Origin: Leucobacter soli
GTDB taxonomy: Bacteria > Actinomycetota > Actinomycetes > Actinomycetales > Microbacteriaceae
Direction: 5' to 3'
Assembly (NCBI RefSeq): GCF_910593785.1
Contig: NZ_CAJVAP010000026.1
Coordinates: 1 to 40,743, forward strand
Length of the DNA: 40,743 nt
The notes under the pieces are model-generated. The model saw only the letters and a list, made by a program, of their open reading frames with translations, was not told where the DNA came from and made no database searches. Positions 9,171-17,133 of this stretch are shown here, in pieces (the first letter of the stretch is position 1; every line of letters begins with the position of its first letter). The position numbers and the translations under genes were made by a program.

Positions 9171-9192
9171 GCCCCGGCGGGCCCTCAGCCCG

Positions 9193-10503
9193 CTACGGGC
9201 GACCCATCCCCGTATACGTCCATCCGGCCGCCCGCCAGCGAGCGGGGTCGAGGCAGTTGCGCCCGTCGATGACCGTGCGCCCCTGCACCAGTCCGCCGGC
9301 CCGCTCGGGGTCGAGCTCGCGACGGTACTCGTCCCACTCGGTGACCACGATCACGAGCGAGGCGTCCGCGAGCGTCTCGTCGAGGCTCTCCGAGTAGCTC
9401 AGTTCCGGGCGCACGCGCCGCGCGTTCTCGATGGCCTGCGGATCGGTGACGACCACGTCGGCACCGGCCTCGTGCAGCTTCGCGGCGATGTCGAGCGCCG
9501 GCGAGTCTCGCACATCGTCCGAGTGAGGCTTGAACGAGGCGCCGAGCACGGCGATCCGCTTCCCGGCCGGGTCGCCGCCGAGCGCCTCGGCCGCGAGCTC
9601 CACCACGCGATCCCGGCGGCGCAGGTTGATCGCGTCGACCTCTCGCAGGAACGCGACGGACTCGCCCCGGCCGAGTTCCTCGGCGCGGGCGGAGAAGGCC
9701 CGGATGTCCTTCGGCAGGCAGCCGCCGCCGAATCCGATGCCGGCGCCGAGGAAGCGGCGGCCGATGCGCGCATCGTGCCCGATCGCGTCGGCGAGCTGCA
9801 CCACGTCGGCACCGGTCACCTCGGCGATCTCGGCCATCGCGTTGATGAAGCTGATCTTGGTGGCGAGGAAGGCGTTCGCGGCCACCTTCACGAGCTCCGC
9901 CGTCGCGTAGTCGGTGACGATGAAGGGGGTGTCGTTCTCGACGGCGGGGCGGAACACCTCGCGCAGCACGTCGGCGGCGGCCTCGCCCGCCTCACCCGCG
10001 GGCACGCCCACGACCAGGCGGTCCGGATGGATCGTATCCTCCACGGCCCAGCCCTCGCGCAGGAACTCGGGGTTCCAGACGAGCACGGCGCCCGACGGCG
10101 CGACGATCTCCGCCAACCCGGCCGCGGTGCCCACCGGGACGGTCGACTTGCCCGCCACGATGTCGCCCTCGGCGAGGTGCGGCAGCAGCGCCTCGATCGC
10201 GGCGTTCACGTACCGCAGGTCGGCCGCGCCGCCGTCGGCGCTCTGCGGCGTCCCCACGGCGATAAAGTGCACGCGGCTGCCTGCCGCGGCCGCGAAGTCC
10301 GTCGAGAAGCTCAGGCGCCCCGACTCGAGGCCGGCGGTGAGGATCTCCTGCAGTCCCGGCTCGAAGAACGGTGCGCGCCCCTGGCGGAGCTCCTCGATCT
10401 TCCGTTCGTCGACGTCGATGCCGACCACCTCGTGGCCGATAGACGCCATGGCGGCAGCGTGCACCGCACCCAGGTAGCCGCAGCCCACAACGGTCATCCG
10501 CAT
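9193..10503 (-). CDS. ugd: UDP-glucose 6-dehydrogenase
   Basis: This 436-residue enzyme oxidises UDP-glucose to UDP-glucuronate with two NAD+. It has the N-terminal Rossmann motif 'GCGYLGAVHAAAMASIGH', the Asp after beta-2 ('GIDVD'), 'VGTPQ', 'KSTVPVGT', and the catalytic Cys262 in 'GFGGGCLPKD'. The C-terminal NAD/UDP-binding domain includes 'LGASFKPHSDDVRDSPA'. The family is usually 390-460 residues, so it looks complete. ATG 10503 has GGAGG 6 nt upstream. It runs opposite to the two glycerophosphotransferase paralogues on either side. UDP-glucuronate would supply a teichuronic-type or other uronic acid component of the wall polymer. Its upstream region holds the 167-bp palindromic element. 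Confidence 0.95.
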   Translation of the reverse strand: MRMTVVGCGYLGAVHAAAMASIGHEVVGIDVDERKIEELRQGRAPFFEPGLQEILTAGLESGRLSFSTDFAAAAGSRVHFIAVGTPQSADGGAADLRYVNAAIEALLPHLAEGDIVAGKSTVPVGTAAGLAEIVAPSGAVLVWNPEFLREGWAVEDTIHPDRLVVGVPAGEAGEAAADVLREVFRPAVENDTPFIVTDYATAELVKVAANAFLATKISFINAMAEIAEVTGADVVQLADAIGHDARIGRRFLGAGIGFGGGCLPKDIRAFSARAEELGRGESVAFLREVDAINLRRRDRVVELAAEALGGDPAGKRIAVLGASFKPHSDDVRDSPALDIAAKLHEAGADVVVTDPQAIENARRVRPELSYSESLDETLADASLVIVVTEWDEYRRELDPERAGGLVQGRTVIDGRNCLDPARWRAAGWTYTGMGRP

Positions 10504-10532
10504 ACTGCATCCTCCGAATCAGTCAGGTTCCG

Positions 10533-10538
10533 ATCCTA
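10533..10538 (-). promoter_or_regulatory. Candidate -10 box for ugd
   Basis: TAGGAT on the minus strand lies directly next to the end of the 167-bp palindrome. It would give a leader of roughly 23 nt containing GGAGG. Any -35 for this box would fall inside the palindrome. Confidence 0.45.
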
Positions 10539-10705
10539 CTAGTGCCCTGCGCCGGAAATTCGCTTCACAGATCCGAGCACTCCCGCGGCGCCTCGCTTCG
10601 TTGTCGTCGATCGACGATGCTTCGGCATCGCCTCACTCCTCCGCCTCGCGACGCATCCACGGGAGCACTCGTCTCTGCAAAGCAACTCCCGGCGCAGGAC
10701 ACTAG
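10539..10705 (-). repeat. 167-bp imperfect palindrome, MITE-like or structured RNA element
   Basis: The arms 10539-10596 and 10648-10705 are complementary with few defects. Both ends read CTAGTG inwards, followed after one variable base by CCTGCGCCGG. Over the outer 50 positions about 39 match exactly. The mismatches include eight transitions, plus a ninth in the inner part, and every one gives a G-U wobble if the minus strand is transcribed. Two adjacent transversions would form a tandem G-A mismatch, and there are single bulges. The apical region contains CGATGC-TTCG-GCATCG (10615-10630). CTAG at both ends could be a target duplication like that of IS5-group elements. No reading frame is evident inside. 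Confidence 0.7.
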
Positions 10706-10763
10706 CCGCACGCCGCACGAACGCTGGCACCGGGGTGCGGCGCTCCAGACCGGAGCAGCGCCC

Positions 10764-10769
10764 TAGACT
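10764..10769 (+). promoter_or_regulatory. -10 box for a leaderless start at GTG 10776
   Basis: TAGACT is followed by exactly 6 nt and then the GTG start of the glycerophosphotransferase. There is no Shine-Dalgarno sequence before the GTG, so transcription probably begins at the start codon. Confidence 0.6.
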
Positions 10770-10775
10770 GAACCC

Positions 10776-12548
10776 GTGCCCGCCTCCGACCAGCTCGCCG
10801 AGTTCGCCGCGCGCTTCGACGACAACCTGCAGATGCACGGCTCGACGCTCGCGCTCCCCCCGGCCGAGCAGGCGGAGATCGCCGCCGCATGCCGCGACAC
10901 CCTCGGCGCCGCGCTCCGAGAGCTCGGTCCCGAGCAACTGCGCGCCCGCCTCGCCGCCGTGAGATCCCCGGAGGTCGCCCACGCCTGGCTCGCCGATCTC
11001 GGGCTCCTCGACCGGACGCGCGCCGTGCAAGCGTACCCGGACCCGGTCGGCCGTCGCCGCCGCTTCCTGCTGTACGCGTCCGACGCCGAGCCCCGCTTCG
11101 CGGTCGCGGCCGGAGGCGCACTCGTCGAGACCAAGGTGCGCTCGGTCGAGATCCTCGGCGAGCACTGGGTGTACGAGCACAACCTGATCGTCGAGACCGA
11201 TGCTCCCGCCGAGGTGCGCTTCGCGGATCTCCGCGGCGGGATCCGCGTCGAGGAGCCCACCCCCGCACTGCCGCCGCCCGTCGACCCGGCGGTCGCGGAG
11301 CACCGGAGCCGCAAGCCCTGGCGCAAGCTCCACCGCCTCGTCGATGCGGACTGGTGGAACAACCGGAAATTCCGGCTCTCCGGCATCATCTCGCGGAGGA
11401 TCGGACCGCTGCGCCGCTACGAACGCGCCTGGGTGCTGGCCGACCGCCGGCATCAGGCCGACGACAACGCGGAGGCGCTGTTCCTCCATCTGCACGCCGA
11501 ACGGCCCGATATCAACGCCTGGTTCGCGCTGGACCGGCGCGTGCCGGCCTACCGGCGCCTTCGCCGCATCGGCGCCAAGCTCGTGCCCTACGGATCGATC
11601 CGCCACTACCTGCTGCTCGCCCGCGCCGAGGTGTTCGTCTCTTCGCAATCCGACCCCGGGTCGCGCAACCCCTTCGGATCCTTCCTCGCCACGAGCTGGC
11701 TCTTCGTCTACCTCAAGCACGGGATCATCCACACCGACCACCATCGGCGCTTCAACCCGATGCAGATCCATCTCGTCACCGCCGCGACCGAGGACGAGCG
11801 GCAGGGCCTGGTGCGCGAGCGCGGGCCGTACCGCTTCGCCGCGGGCGAGGTGCCGCTCACCGGCATGGCCCGCCTCGATCGCCTCGAGGCCGAGCTGGCG
11901 GCGCGGCGCGAGCGGGGCGACTCGCCCGACGTGCTGCTGATCACCCCGACCTGGCGGATCTACCTGGCTTCGCCGAACGCGGATCACCGCTGGTCGTTGC
12001 GCGAGGGAGCCCAGGCCAGCGACTACGTGCGCCAGTGGTCGGCGCTGCTGCACGACGAGCGCCTGCGCGCAGCCTGCGAGCGGCACGGCCTCCGCCCGGT
12101 CCTCCTCATGCACCCGCGCTTCCAGCACCACCGCGAACTCCTGCCGACTCCCGCATGGATGTCGGTCGCCTCCTACCACGACGGCGTCGCGGAGCTCTTC
12201 GCCCGCACCCGGCTCTCCCTCACCGATTACTCCTCCGTCGCCTTCGAGGCCGCCTACGGCGGGGCGCCGACCGTCTACTTCCAGTTCGACCGCGAGGCGT
12301 TCTTCTCCGGCGGCCACAGCAGCCAGCCCGGCGACTACGACTTCCGCGCCCAGGGCTTCGGCCCGGTCGTCGAGTCCGCCGGCGACGCCGTGACCGCCGT
12401 GGCCGCCCTGCTCGACGGGACGGACGGGAATGCCGACGAGGCGGCCGGCTACGCTGCGCGGATCGCCGCGCTCTACCCCTGGCGCGACGGTCGCAACTGC
12501 GAGCGATCGACCGCGGCGATCGAGCGGCTGATCGCCGAGCAGCGCTGA
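10776..12548 (+). CDS. CDP-glycerol glycerophosphotransferase family protein (paralogue B)
   Basis: The 590-residue protein is closely similar to the protein at 7264. The shared blocks include 'ADRRHQADDNAEALF', 'PDINAWFALDRRVPAYRRL', His315-Gly in 'YLKHGIIHTDHHRRFNP', 'TPTWRIYL', His446-Pro, TDYSS (483-487) and 'YFQFDREAFFSGGHSSQ'. It should transfer a polyol-phosphate unit in teichoic acid synthesis; substrate and acceptor cannot be read from the sequence. The start is GTG 10776, six bases after TAGACT and without a ribosome site, which fits a leaderless mRNA. It converges on the exporter genes. The inverted ugd and the palindromic element separate it from its paralogue. Confidence 0.87.
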   Translation: MPASDQLAEFAARFDDNLQMHGSTLALPPAEQAEIAAACRDTLGAALRELGPEQLRARLAAVRSPEVAHAWLADLGLLDRTRAVQAYPDPVGRRRRFLLYASDAEPRFAVAAGGALVETKVRSVEILGEHWVYEHNLIVETDAPAEVRFADLRGGIRVEEPTPALPPPVDPAVAEHRSRKPWRKLHRLVDADWWNNRKFRLSGIISRRIGPLRRYERAWVLADRRHQADDNAEALFLHLHAERPDINAWFALDRRVPAYRRLRRIGAKLVPYGSIRHYLLLARAEVFVSSQSDPGSRNPFGSFLATSWLFVYLKHGIIHTDHHRRFNPMQIHLVTAATEDERQGLVRERGPYRFAAGEVPLTGMARLDRLEAELAARRERGDSPDVLLITPTWRIYLASPNADHRWSLREGAQASDYVRQWSALLHDERLRAACERHGLRPVLLMHPRFQHHRELLPTPAWMSVASYHDGVAELFARTRLSLTDYSSVAFEAAYGGAPTVYFQFDREAFFSGGHSSQPGDYDFRAQGFGPVVESAGDAVTAVAALLDGTDGNADEAAGYAARIAALYPWRDGRNCERSTAAIERLIAEQR

Positions 12549-12554
12549 GCTCGC

Positions 12555-12574
12555 CGGGCGGGGGATCCCGCCCG
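12555..12574. terminator. Hairpin between convergent genes
   Basis: CGGGCGGG (12555-12562) and CCCGCCCG (12567-12574) form an 8-bp stem with a GGAT loop. It lies in the 28-bp gap between the ends of the glycerophosphotransferase and the ABC ATPase gene. No T-run follows, as is common in GC-rich actinobacteria. Confidence 0.5.
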
Positions 12575-12576
12575 CG

Positions 12577-13365
12577 CTACTTCTTCGGCTTCGGCTTGGG
12601 CGGGGCGACGATGTCGGCCGCCTCGCCGATGTCGCCGTCGAACACGACCTTGCCGCCCTTCAGCACGATCCCCCGCGTGCACAGCTTCTTCACCGTGCCG
12701 AGGTTGTGGCTGACCACGAACATCGTCTTGCCCTGATCCCGCAGTTCGAGGATCTTGTCGTTGCACTTCGCGCGGAAGGCGGCGTCGCCGACCGAGAGCA
12801 CCTCGTCGACCAGCAGCACATCGACCTCCGTGTGCACGGCCACCGCGAAGCCGAGCCGCGAGCGCATGCCCGAGCTGTAGCGCTTCACCTCGGTGTCGAG
12901 GAACGACTCGCTGATGCCCGAGAACTCGACGATCGCGTCGAAGCGCGCATCCGTCTCCTCTTTCGACATGCCGAGGATCGCCGCGTTGAGGTAGATGTTG
13001 TCTCGGCCGGTCAGATCCGGATGGAAGCCGGCGCCCACCTCGAGCAGACCGGCGACGCGGCCGCGCGTGCGCACCCATCCCTCGTCGGGCTGCAGCACCC
13101 CCGAGATCAGCTTGAGCGTTGTCGACTTCCCCGAACCGTTGCTGCCGAGCACCGCGATCGACTCGCCCTCGGCGACCTCGAAGCTGATCCCGTCGAGCGC
13201 GCGGAACTCGCGCCGGCGATCCTGCTTCTTGAACAGCGAGACGAACGCCTCCTTGAGCGTCCGCGCGTGCTTGATCCGGAACTCCTTCACCACGTCGTGG
13301 ACGATGATGGCCGGCTTCGACGAAAGCGCCGCCGACGGCGATCCGGCCTCAGAGCTCCTGGGCAA
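12577..13365 (-). CDS. Polymer-exporting ABC transporter, ATP-binding protein (TagH/Wzt type)
   Basis: The 262-residue ATPase powers export of an undecaprenyl-linked teichoic acid or polysaccharide through the permease encoded just upstream. It has Walker A GSNGSGKST (74-82), the signature YSSGM (163-167), Walker B VDVLLVDE (181-188) and the switch His in 'VVSHNL'. 'HARTLKEAFVSLFKK' and 'EVGAGFHPDLTGRDNIYLN' are typical of the TagH/Wzt/RfbE branch. It stops at residue 262 in a Pro/Lys tail, so it lacks the C-terminal polymer-binding domain of long Wzt proteins. The start is a TTG at 13365, supported by GGAGGG 5 nt upstream. It overlaps the permease gene by 17 nt, implying coupled translation. 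Confidence 0.92.
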   Translation of the reverse strand: MPRSSEAGSPSAALSSKPAIIVHDVVKEFRIKHARTLKEAFVSLFKKQDRRREFRALDGISFEVAEGESIAVLGSNGSGKSTTLKLISGVLQPDEGWVRTRGRVAGLLEVGAGFHPDLTGRDNIYLNAAILGMSKEETDARFDAIVEFSGISESFLDTEVKRYSSGMRSRLGFAVAVHTEVDVLLVDEVLSVGDAAFRAKCNDKILELRDQGKTMFVVSHNLGTVKKLCTRGIVLKGGKVVFDGDIGEAADIVAPPKPKPKK

Positions 13366-14233
13366 AGCGACCCTCCATCCGGTGGAAGACGTACTGGCCG
13401 ACCACCAGCGTCAGCAGCGAGATGACGAAGCCGACCAGCGCGAAGTACCACAGCCCGTCGGGACGGGCGGCAGCCGGCGACAGGTGCTCCCAGAAGGCGG
13501 TGTGCGAGAGCTCCACGCCGGCGGTGGCCGGGTTGACCATGTAGAGGTAGTAGATCCACTCCGCGCCGATGTGCTGCGCCTGCTGCTGCACCAGGTTGAA
13601 GGTGTAGAGCACGGGCGAGGTCCAGGTCGCGAACATCAGGATCAGGTCGACGATGTTCTTCGAGTCGCGGTAGGCGACGTTGAAGCCGCCGAAGAAGAGC
13701 CCGAGCCCCAGGCCGAAGGTGACGACGATCACCACGCCCGCGAGGAACGCCGCCACCGACATCCAGGTGATGGCGCCGCCGAGGAGCAGATAGATCACCA
13801 GGAGGAGGACCGCCTGCGGCAGGTAGTGGATGATCGCGCCGACGGCCGCCGCCACCGGGAACAGCTCGCGGGGGAAGTAGATCTTCTGGATCAGCGCCTT
13901 GTTGCTCGTGATCGAGTTCGTCGTCGCGCGCAGCGTCTCGCTGAAGAGGTTGATCATCGTGATGCCCGAGAAGAGGTAGACCGGGAAGGCCTCCATCCCC
14001 CCGCCGCGGGCCACCCCGAGCAGGACGCCGATGACGATCCAGTACATGAAGAACTGCGCCAGCGGGCGGATGTACGACCAGGCCCAGCCCAGCGCCGACC
14101 CGTAGTAGCGGGTGGCCACGCCCTTCTTGATGAGCAGCGAGAGCAGGTATCGATGCTTCGGCAGACTGAGCAGACCGCGGCTGTCGCCGGGGATCGAGTA
14201 CTCAGGGTCCCTGAGCGCACTGTGTTCAGTCAC
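13349..14233 (-). CDS. Polymer-exporting ABC transporter, permease (TagG/Wzm type)
   Basis: The 294-residue ABC-2 permease has six predicted membrane segments, for example 'FFMYWIVIGVLLGVA' and 'VIVVTFGLGLGLFFGGF'. The conserved 'NVAYRDSKNIVDLILMFATWTSPVLYT' region is the hallmark of Wzm/TagG proteins. With the ATPase gene that overlaps its end it forms the exporter for the wall polymer made by this locus. The GTG start at 14233 is 6 nt after TAGGAT (14240-14245), with no ribosome site, suggesting a leaderless transcript that carries both exporter genes. The cytoplasmic N-terminal segment before the first membrane span is about 50 residues, as usual in this family. Confidence 0.92.
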   Translation of the reverse strand: MTEHSALRDPEYSIPGDSRGLLSLPKHRYLLSLLIKKGVATRYYGSALGWAWSYIRPLAQFFMYWIVIGVLLGVARGGGMEAFPVYLFSGITMINLFSETLRATTNSITSNKALIQKIYFPRELFPVAAAVGAIIHYLPQAVLLLVIYLLLGGAITWMSVAAFLAGVVIVVTFGLGLGLFFGGFNVAYRDSKNIVDLILMFATWTSPVLYTFNLVQQQAQHIGAEWIYYLYMVNPATAGVELSHTAFWEHLSPAAARPDGLWYFALVGFVISLLTLVVGQYVFHRMEGRFAQEL

Positions 14234-14239
14234 CCGACG

Positions 14240-14245
14240 ATCCTA
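14240..14245 (-). promoter_or_regulatory. -10 box for a leaderless start of the exporter operon
   Basis: TAGGAT on the minus strand is separated by 6 nt from the GTG start of the permease gene at 14233. No Shine-Dalgarno sequence intervenes. Confidence 0.6.
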
Positions 14246-14298
14246 CCCTGTGCCTGCTCCCCGACCGCTGTACCCGGCATCCCCCGCCCCGCACGTCG

Positions 14299-15312
14299 TC
14301 ACGCGACCCGATCGATCGGCGGGTCGAAGAAGAATCCGGCCCGGAGGGCTCGGTGGATCCGCCGCCGCAGCTTTCGCGGCACGCCGCCGCGCCGCATCCC
14401 CACGACCACCTGCGCCGCGAACACCGCGAAGTGCGCAAGAGACCGGTGATGGCGCCGGTACGAGCCCTCGTTGCGGGCGCCATACGCGAACTTCCAGGCG
14501 TTCGACGCGTCCACCATTCCCCAGTTCACGCCCTGGTTCACACCCATGTCGTGCACGGTGACGCTGTCGAGGACCTGCACGCCGGCCCCCTCGCGCGAGA
14601 TGCGCAGCGTGTACTCGGCATCGTCGAACCAGATGAAGTACTCCTTGAACGGCAGCCCGTACCGTTCGAGCGCCCAGCGCGGGATGAGCACCGAGACGAA
14701 CGAGCAGCGCTCGACGAGCACGATCCGCCGCCCCTTCACGAGCAGCCGGCCCCAGTCCCAGGTGGGCACCGGGTTGTTCATCTCGCAGATCTCGCCGTCG
14801 GTGAAGAGCACGACCGAGCAGGCGAACGGCACCGCGTGGCCGAGCGCTTCGCTCGCCTCCCCGATGCCGTCGACCAGCAGGGCGAGCGCGTCGGGCCGCG
14901 GGTAGCCGTCGTCGTCCATCACCCAGACGAAGTCGGCGCCCAGTTCGTAGCCGCGGCGCATGCCGGCCGAGAAGCCGCCGGCACCGCCCGTGTTCTCGGG
15001 GAGGCTCACGACCTCGAGCGGAAGCGCGGTCTCGAGCGTCGCGAGGTAGTCGCCGGTGCCGTCGGTCGACGCGTTGTCGACGATCACGAGGTGCGCGGGC
15101 GCGGTGGTCTGCGCCTCGATCGCCGAGATCACGTTCTTCAGCTTCTCGAGCCGGTTGAAGGTGACGATCACCGCGGCGACCCGCGGCGCGGCGTGCGTCG
15201 GCGGTGTGCCGGCCCGCGCGGCGTCGGCCTGCACGCCGTCGGTCTGCACGCCGTCGGTCTGCACGCCGTGAGCTGGTGCCGCGTTCGTACGCGCCGTGTT
15301 CATCTGCGCCAT
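14299..15312 (-). CDS. Family 2 glycosyltransferase (GlfT2/rhamnosyltransferase-like)
   Basis: The 337-residue protein starts at ATG 15312, where the GT-A fold begins shortly after a repetitive leader. Motifs are 'VAAVIVTFNRLEKLKNV', 'IVDNASTDGTGDYL', 'LPENTGGAGGF' and the metal-binding Asp run in 'FVWVMDDDGYPRP'. A later 'WFDDAEYTLRISREG' holds the likely catalytic acidic pair. The 'NTGGAGGF' to 'MDDD' layout is shared with the glycosyltransferase at 26866 and with galactofuranosyl- and rhamnosyltransferases of wall polysaccharides. The donor and acceptor are unknown. The first 13 nt overlap the end of the upstream glycosyltransferase gene. An alternative start is ATG 15303. Residues about 15-29 are three copies of a GVQTD-like pentapeptide. 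Confidence 0.88.
   Translation of the reverse strand: MAQMNTARTNAAPAHGVQTDGVQTDGVQADAARAGTPPTHAAPRVAAVIVTFNRLEKLKNVISAIEAQTTAPAHLVIVDNASTDGTGDYLATLETALPLEVVSLPENTGGAGGFSAGMRRGYELGADFVWVMDDDGYPRPDALALLVDGIGEASEALGHAVPFACSVVLFTDGEICEMNNPVPTWDWGRLLVKGRRIVLVERCSFVSVLIPRWALERYGLPFKEYFIWFDDAEYTLRISREGAGVQVLDSVTVHDMGVNQGVNWGMVDASNAWKFAYGARNEGSYRRHHRSLAHFAVFAAQVVVGMRRGGVPRKLRRRIHRALRAGFFFDPPIDRVA
15226..15270 (-). repeat. Three 15-bp tandem repeats near the start of a glycosyltransferase
   Basis: Three adjacent 15-bp units (15226-15240, 15241-15255, 15256-15270), differing at only one or two positions, encode GVQTD, GVQTD and GVQAD. Gain or loss of a unit keeps the frame and would only change the length of the N-terminal linker. 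Confidence 0.8.
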
Positions 15313-17051
15313 GTGGAGAGCAGCCCTTCGAAGTGGTGGTGGGCGTCTGGAAGCGCGGCGAACGCACGCGTCCGATCCCGCTGCGCTCGCCAGGCGCGCT
15401 CGCGCCGGGCCTCCCCGGCCGCGCCTCCGGAGGCGAAGTCGGCGATGAGCGGGATCGCGGCGCGGAGGAAGCCGCGCGCGCGCCACGGGACGAGCATCTC
15501 GCCCTCGACGATCGTACGCTGCGAACCCACATCCGCGGATAGCACGGGAATGCCGGCGGCGATCGCCTCGAAGGTGGTCAGCGTGAGGCCCTCGTTGAGC
15601 GACGGGATCACGAGCAGGTCGCTGTCGGCGTACGTCTGCCCGACCGGCGTCGACTCGTCCCGCAGCTCGACCCGCTTCTCGAGACCGTAGCGCCTGATCA
15701 GCGCGTCGACCAGGGGACGGCTCTCGCCGCCGCCGTGCAGGATCGCGCGGTAATCCGCCCCCCGCCGCTGCAGACGGTGCACGAGCTGGAGGAAGAGGTC
15801 GGGGCGCTTCTGCCGCGAGAGCCGTCCGACGCAGGCGATCGTGAACGGCACGGCGGCGGGATCCGGGCGCGGTGCCTCCGGGGCGGCACCCCGTGCGGCG
15901 AACCCCCGCTCCGCGCCGGCCGTGAGCCGGGCCAGCGGTGCGAGCCCGATCTTCGCGGCGTCGACCCCCTGCACATCGCGCAACCAGTCGACGAGCTGGG
16001 GCGAGATCACGTGGTGGTGGTCGATGCCGTCGTCGTACTCGACCGCGCGGCCGGCGAAGCCCCCGCCGAGGTATTCGATCACATGCAGCGAATCGACGAC
16101 CGGCAGCTCGGGCCGGAGCCGCTTGAGCGCCGGCAGCGCCGCGTAGAGCCAGTCGGAATGGTGGATCACCGCGCCGCGGACGTCGTAACGGCGGAGCAGC
16201 GCCTCGAGGAGGTCGGCGTCTCCCGCCACCGGCCGAACCGGCTCCTGCGTCAGCGCGAGGACGAGGGCATCCGCGAGCTCCGGCCGGGTCAGCCAGGGGT
16301 GGACGGAGTCGTGATCGGTGACGACGATCGGGAGGAAGCCGAGGCGCCGAGCGATGCCGATGGTCTCGACCGCCCAGCGCTCCGCTCCGCTCGGCTGCAG
16401 CCAGTGCAGGCCGAAGAGGATCGCCGGAGGTCCGTCCGCAGCAGGGGCGGCGGGGGCCGGGACCGTGCCGGTCGCGGCGTCGGCGGAACCGAATCGCGCG
16501 CGCGGGAGCGGCCGGGCGATCCGGCGCGCCCGGCGCCGGGTCACCGCCTCCCGCAGTACGTCGATGAGCCACGGCGCCCGCAGTTCGAGCACGTCGTAGA
16601 CGCGCCGCGGGAGCGACTGCTGCACCGCCGGGCGCGTGGTCTCGACCGTGGCGTCGGGGTGGGCGATCCGCGCCTCGCGCACGATCGGGCTCGCACTGTC
16701 CGGGCTCGCGCTGCTCGGCGTCGCGGCGGCTTCGCCCCCGAGGCTCCGCAGGCGGAGCACGAGCGCCGGGTCGCCCGATCCCGGCGCGGCGCCGGTCGGC
16801 TGCGGAGCGTCGCCTCCCGGATACGCGAGCACGGGCGACTGCTCGATCGATCCGACCGAGACCCGCAGTTCGACCTCTGCACCGGGGTGCAGGAGCGAAT
16901 GGTAGGCGGCCGCCGACCGCAGCTGTGCGCGCTGCAACTCGGTGAGCGTCGACGTCGCCGGGCCGAACGGATCGGGATCGGAGAGGACCCGATACGGCTC
17001 GTGCACGTCTCCCGCCCTTCGCCTCACGGGCTCGCGAGCCCCGACCGTCAC
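15300..17051 (-). CDS. GT-B glycosyltransferase (GT4-like) with an unassigned N-terminal region
   Basis: The roughly 583-residue protein ends in a GT4-type GT-B module: 'ILFGLHWLQPSGAERWAVE', 'DHHHVISPQLVDWLRD', 'FTIACVGRLSRQKRPDLFLQLVHRL' and the nucleotide-sugar motif 'IPSLNEGLTLTTFEAIAAGIPVL' (Glu-x7-Glu). The first 200 or so residues match no family I recognise; they contain beta-like segments and Ala/Pro-rich linkers. GTG 17051 is chosen because TAGGAT (17059-17064) lies 7 nt upstream. The ATG at 17060 overlaps that box and so could not be on that transcript. The TGA end overlaps the next glycosyltransferase gene, so the two form an operon. It is divergent from the LicD-fusion gene and probably builds the linkage or side chain of the polymer. 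Confidence 0.82.
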   Translation of the reverse strand: MTVGAREPVRRRAGDVHEPYRVLSDPDPFGPATSTLTELQRAQLRSAAAYHSLLHPGAEVELRVSVGSIEQSPVLAYPGGDAPQPTGAAPGSGDPALVLRLRSLGGEAAATPSSASPDSASPIVREARIAHPDATVETTRPAVQQSLPRRVYDVLELRAPWLIDVLREAVTRRRARRIARPLPRARFGSADAATGTVPAPAAPAADGPPAILFGLHWLQPSGAERWAVETIGIARRLGFLPIVVTDHDSVHPWLTRPELADALVLALTQEPVRPVAGDADLLEALLRRYDVRGAVIHHSDWLYAALPALKRLRPELPVVDSLHVIEYLGGGFAGRAVEYDDGIDHHHVISPQLVDWLRDVQGVDAAKIGLAPLARLTAGAERGFAARGAAPEAPRPDPAAVPFTIACVGRLSRQKRPDLFLQLVHRLQRRGADYRAILHGGGESRPLVDALIRRYGLEKRVELRDESTPVGQTYADSDLLVIPSLNEGLTLTTFEAIAAGIPVLSADVGSQRTIVEGEMLVPWRARGFLRAAIPLIADFASGGAAGEARRERAWRAQRDRTRAFAALPDAHHHFEGLLSTWRR

Positions 17052-17058
17052 TGCCCAC

Positions 17059-17064
17059 ATCCTA
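17059..17064 (-). promoter_or_regulatory. -10 box for a leaderless start at GTG 17051
   Basis: TAGGAT on the minus strand is followed after 7 nt by the in-frame GTG at 17051. It overlaps the ATG at 17060, so the two alternatives exclude each other. Confidence 0.5.
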
Positions 17065-17133
17065 CCGACGCGAGGCGCGTGAGAAGATGGGTCGGACCCG
17101 AACCAGACCCGAGCCGAAGGCCGAAACCCGCCC

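Noticed and set aside
14299-17058. 919-codon frame joining the GT2 gene to upstream sequence
   Set aside because: Before residue about 583 it is an out-of-frame reading of the GT-B gene. The true GT2 start is ATG 15312.
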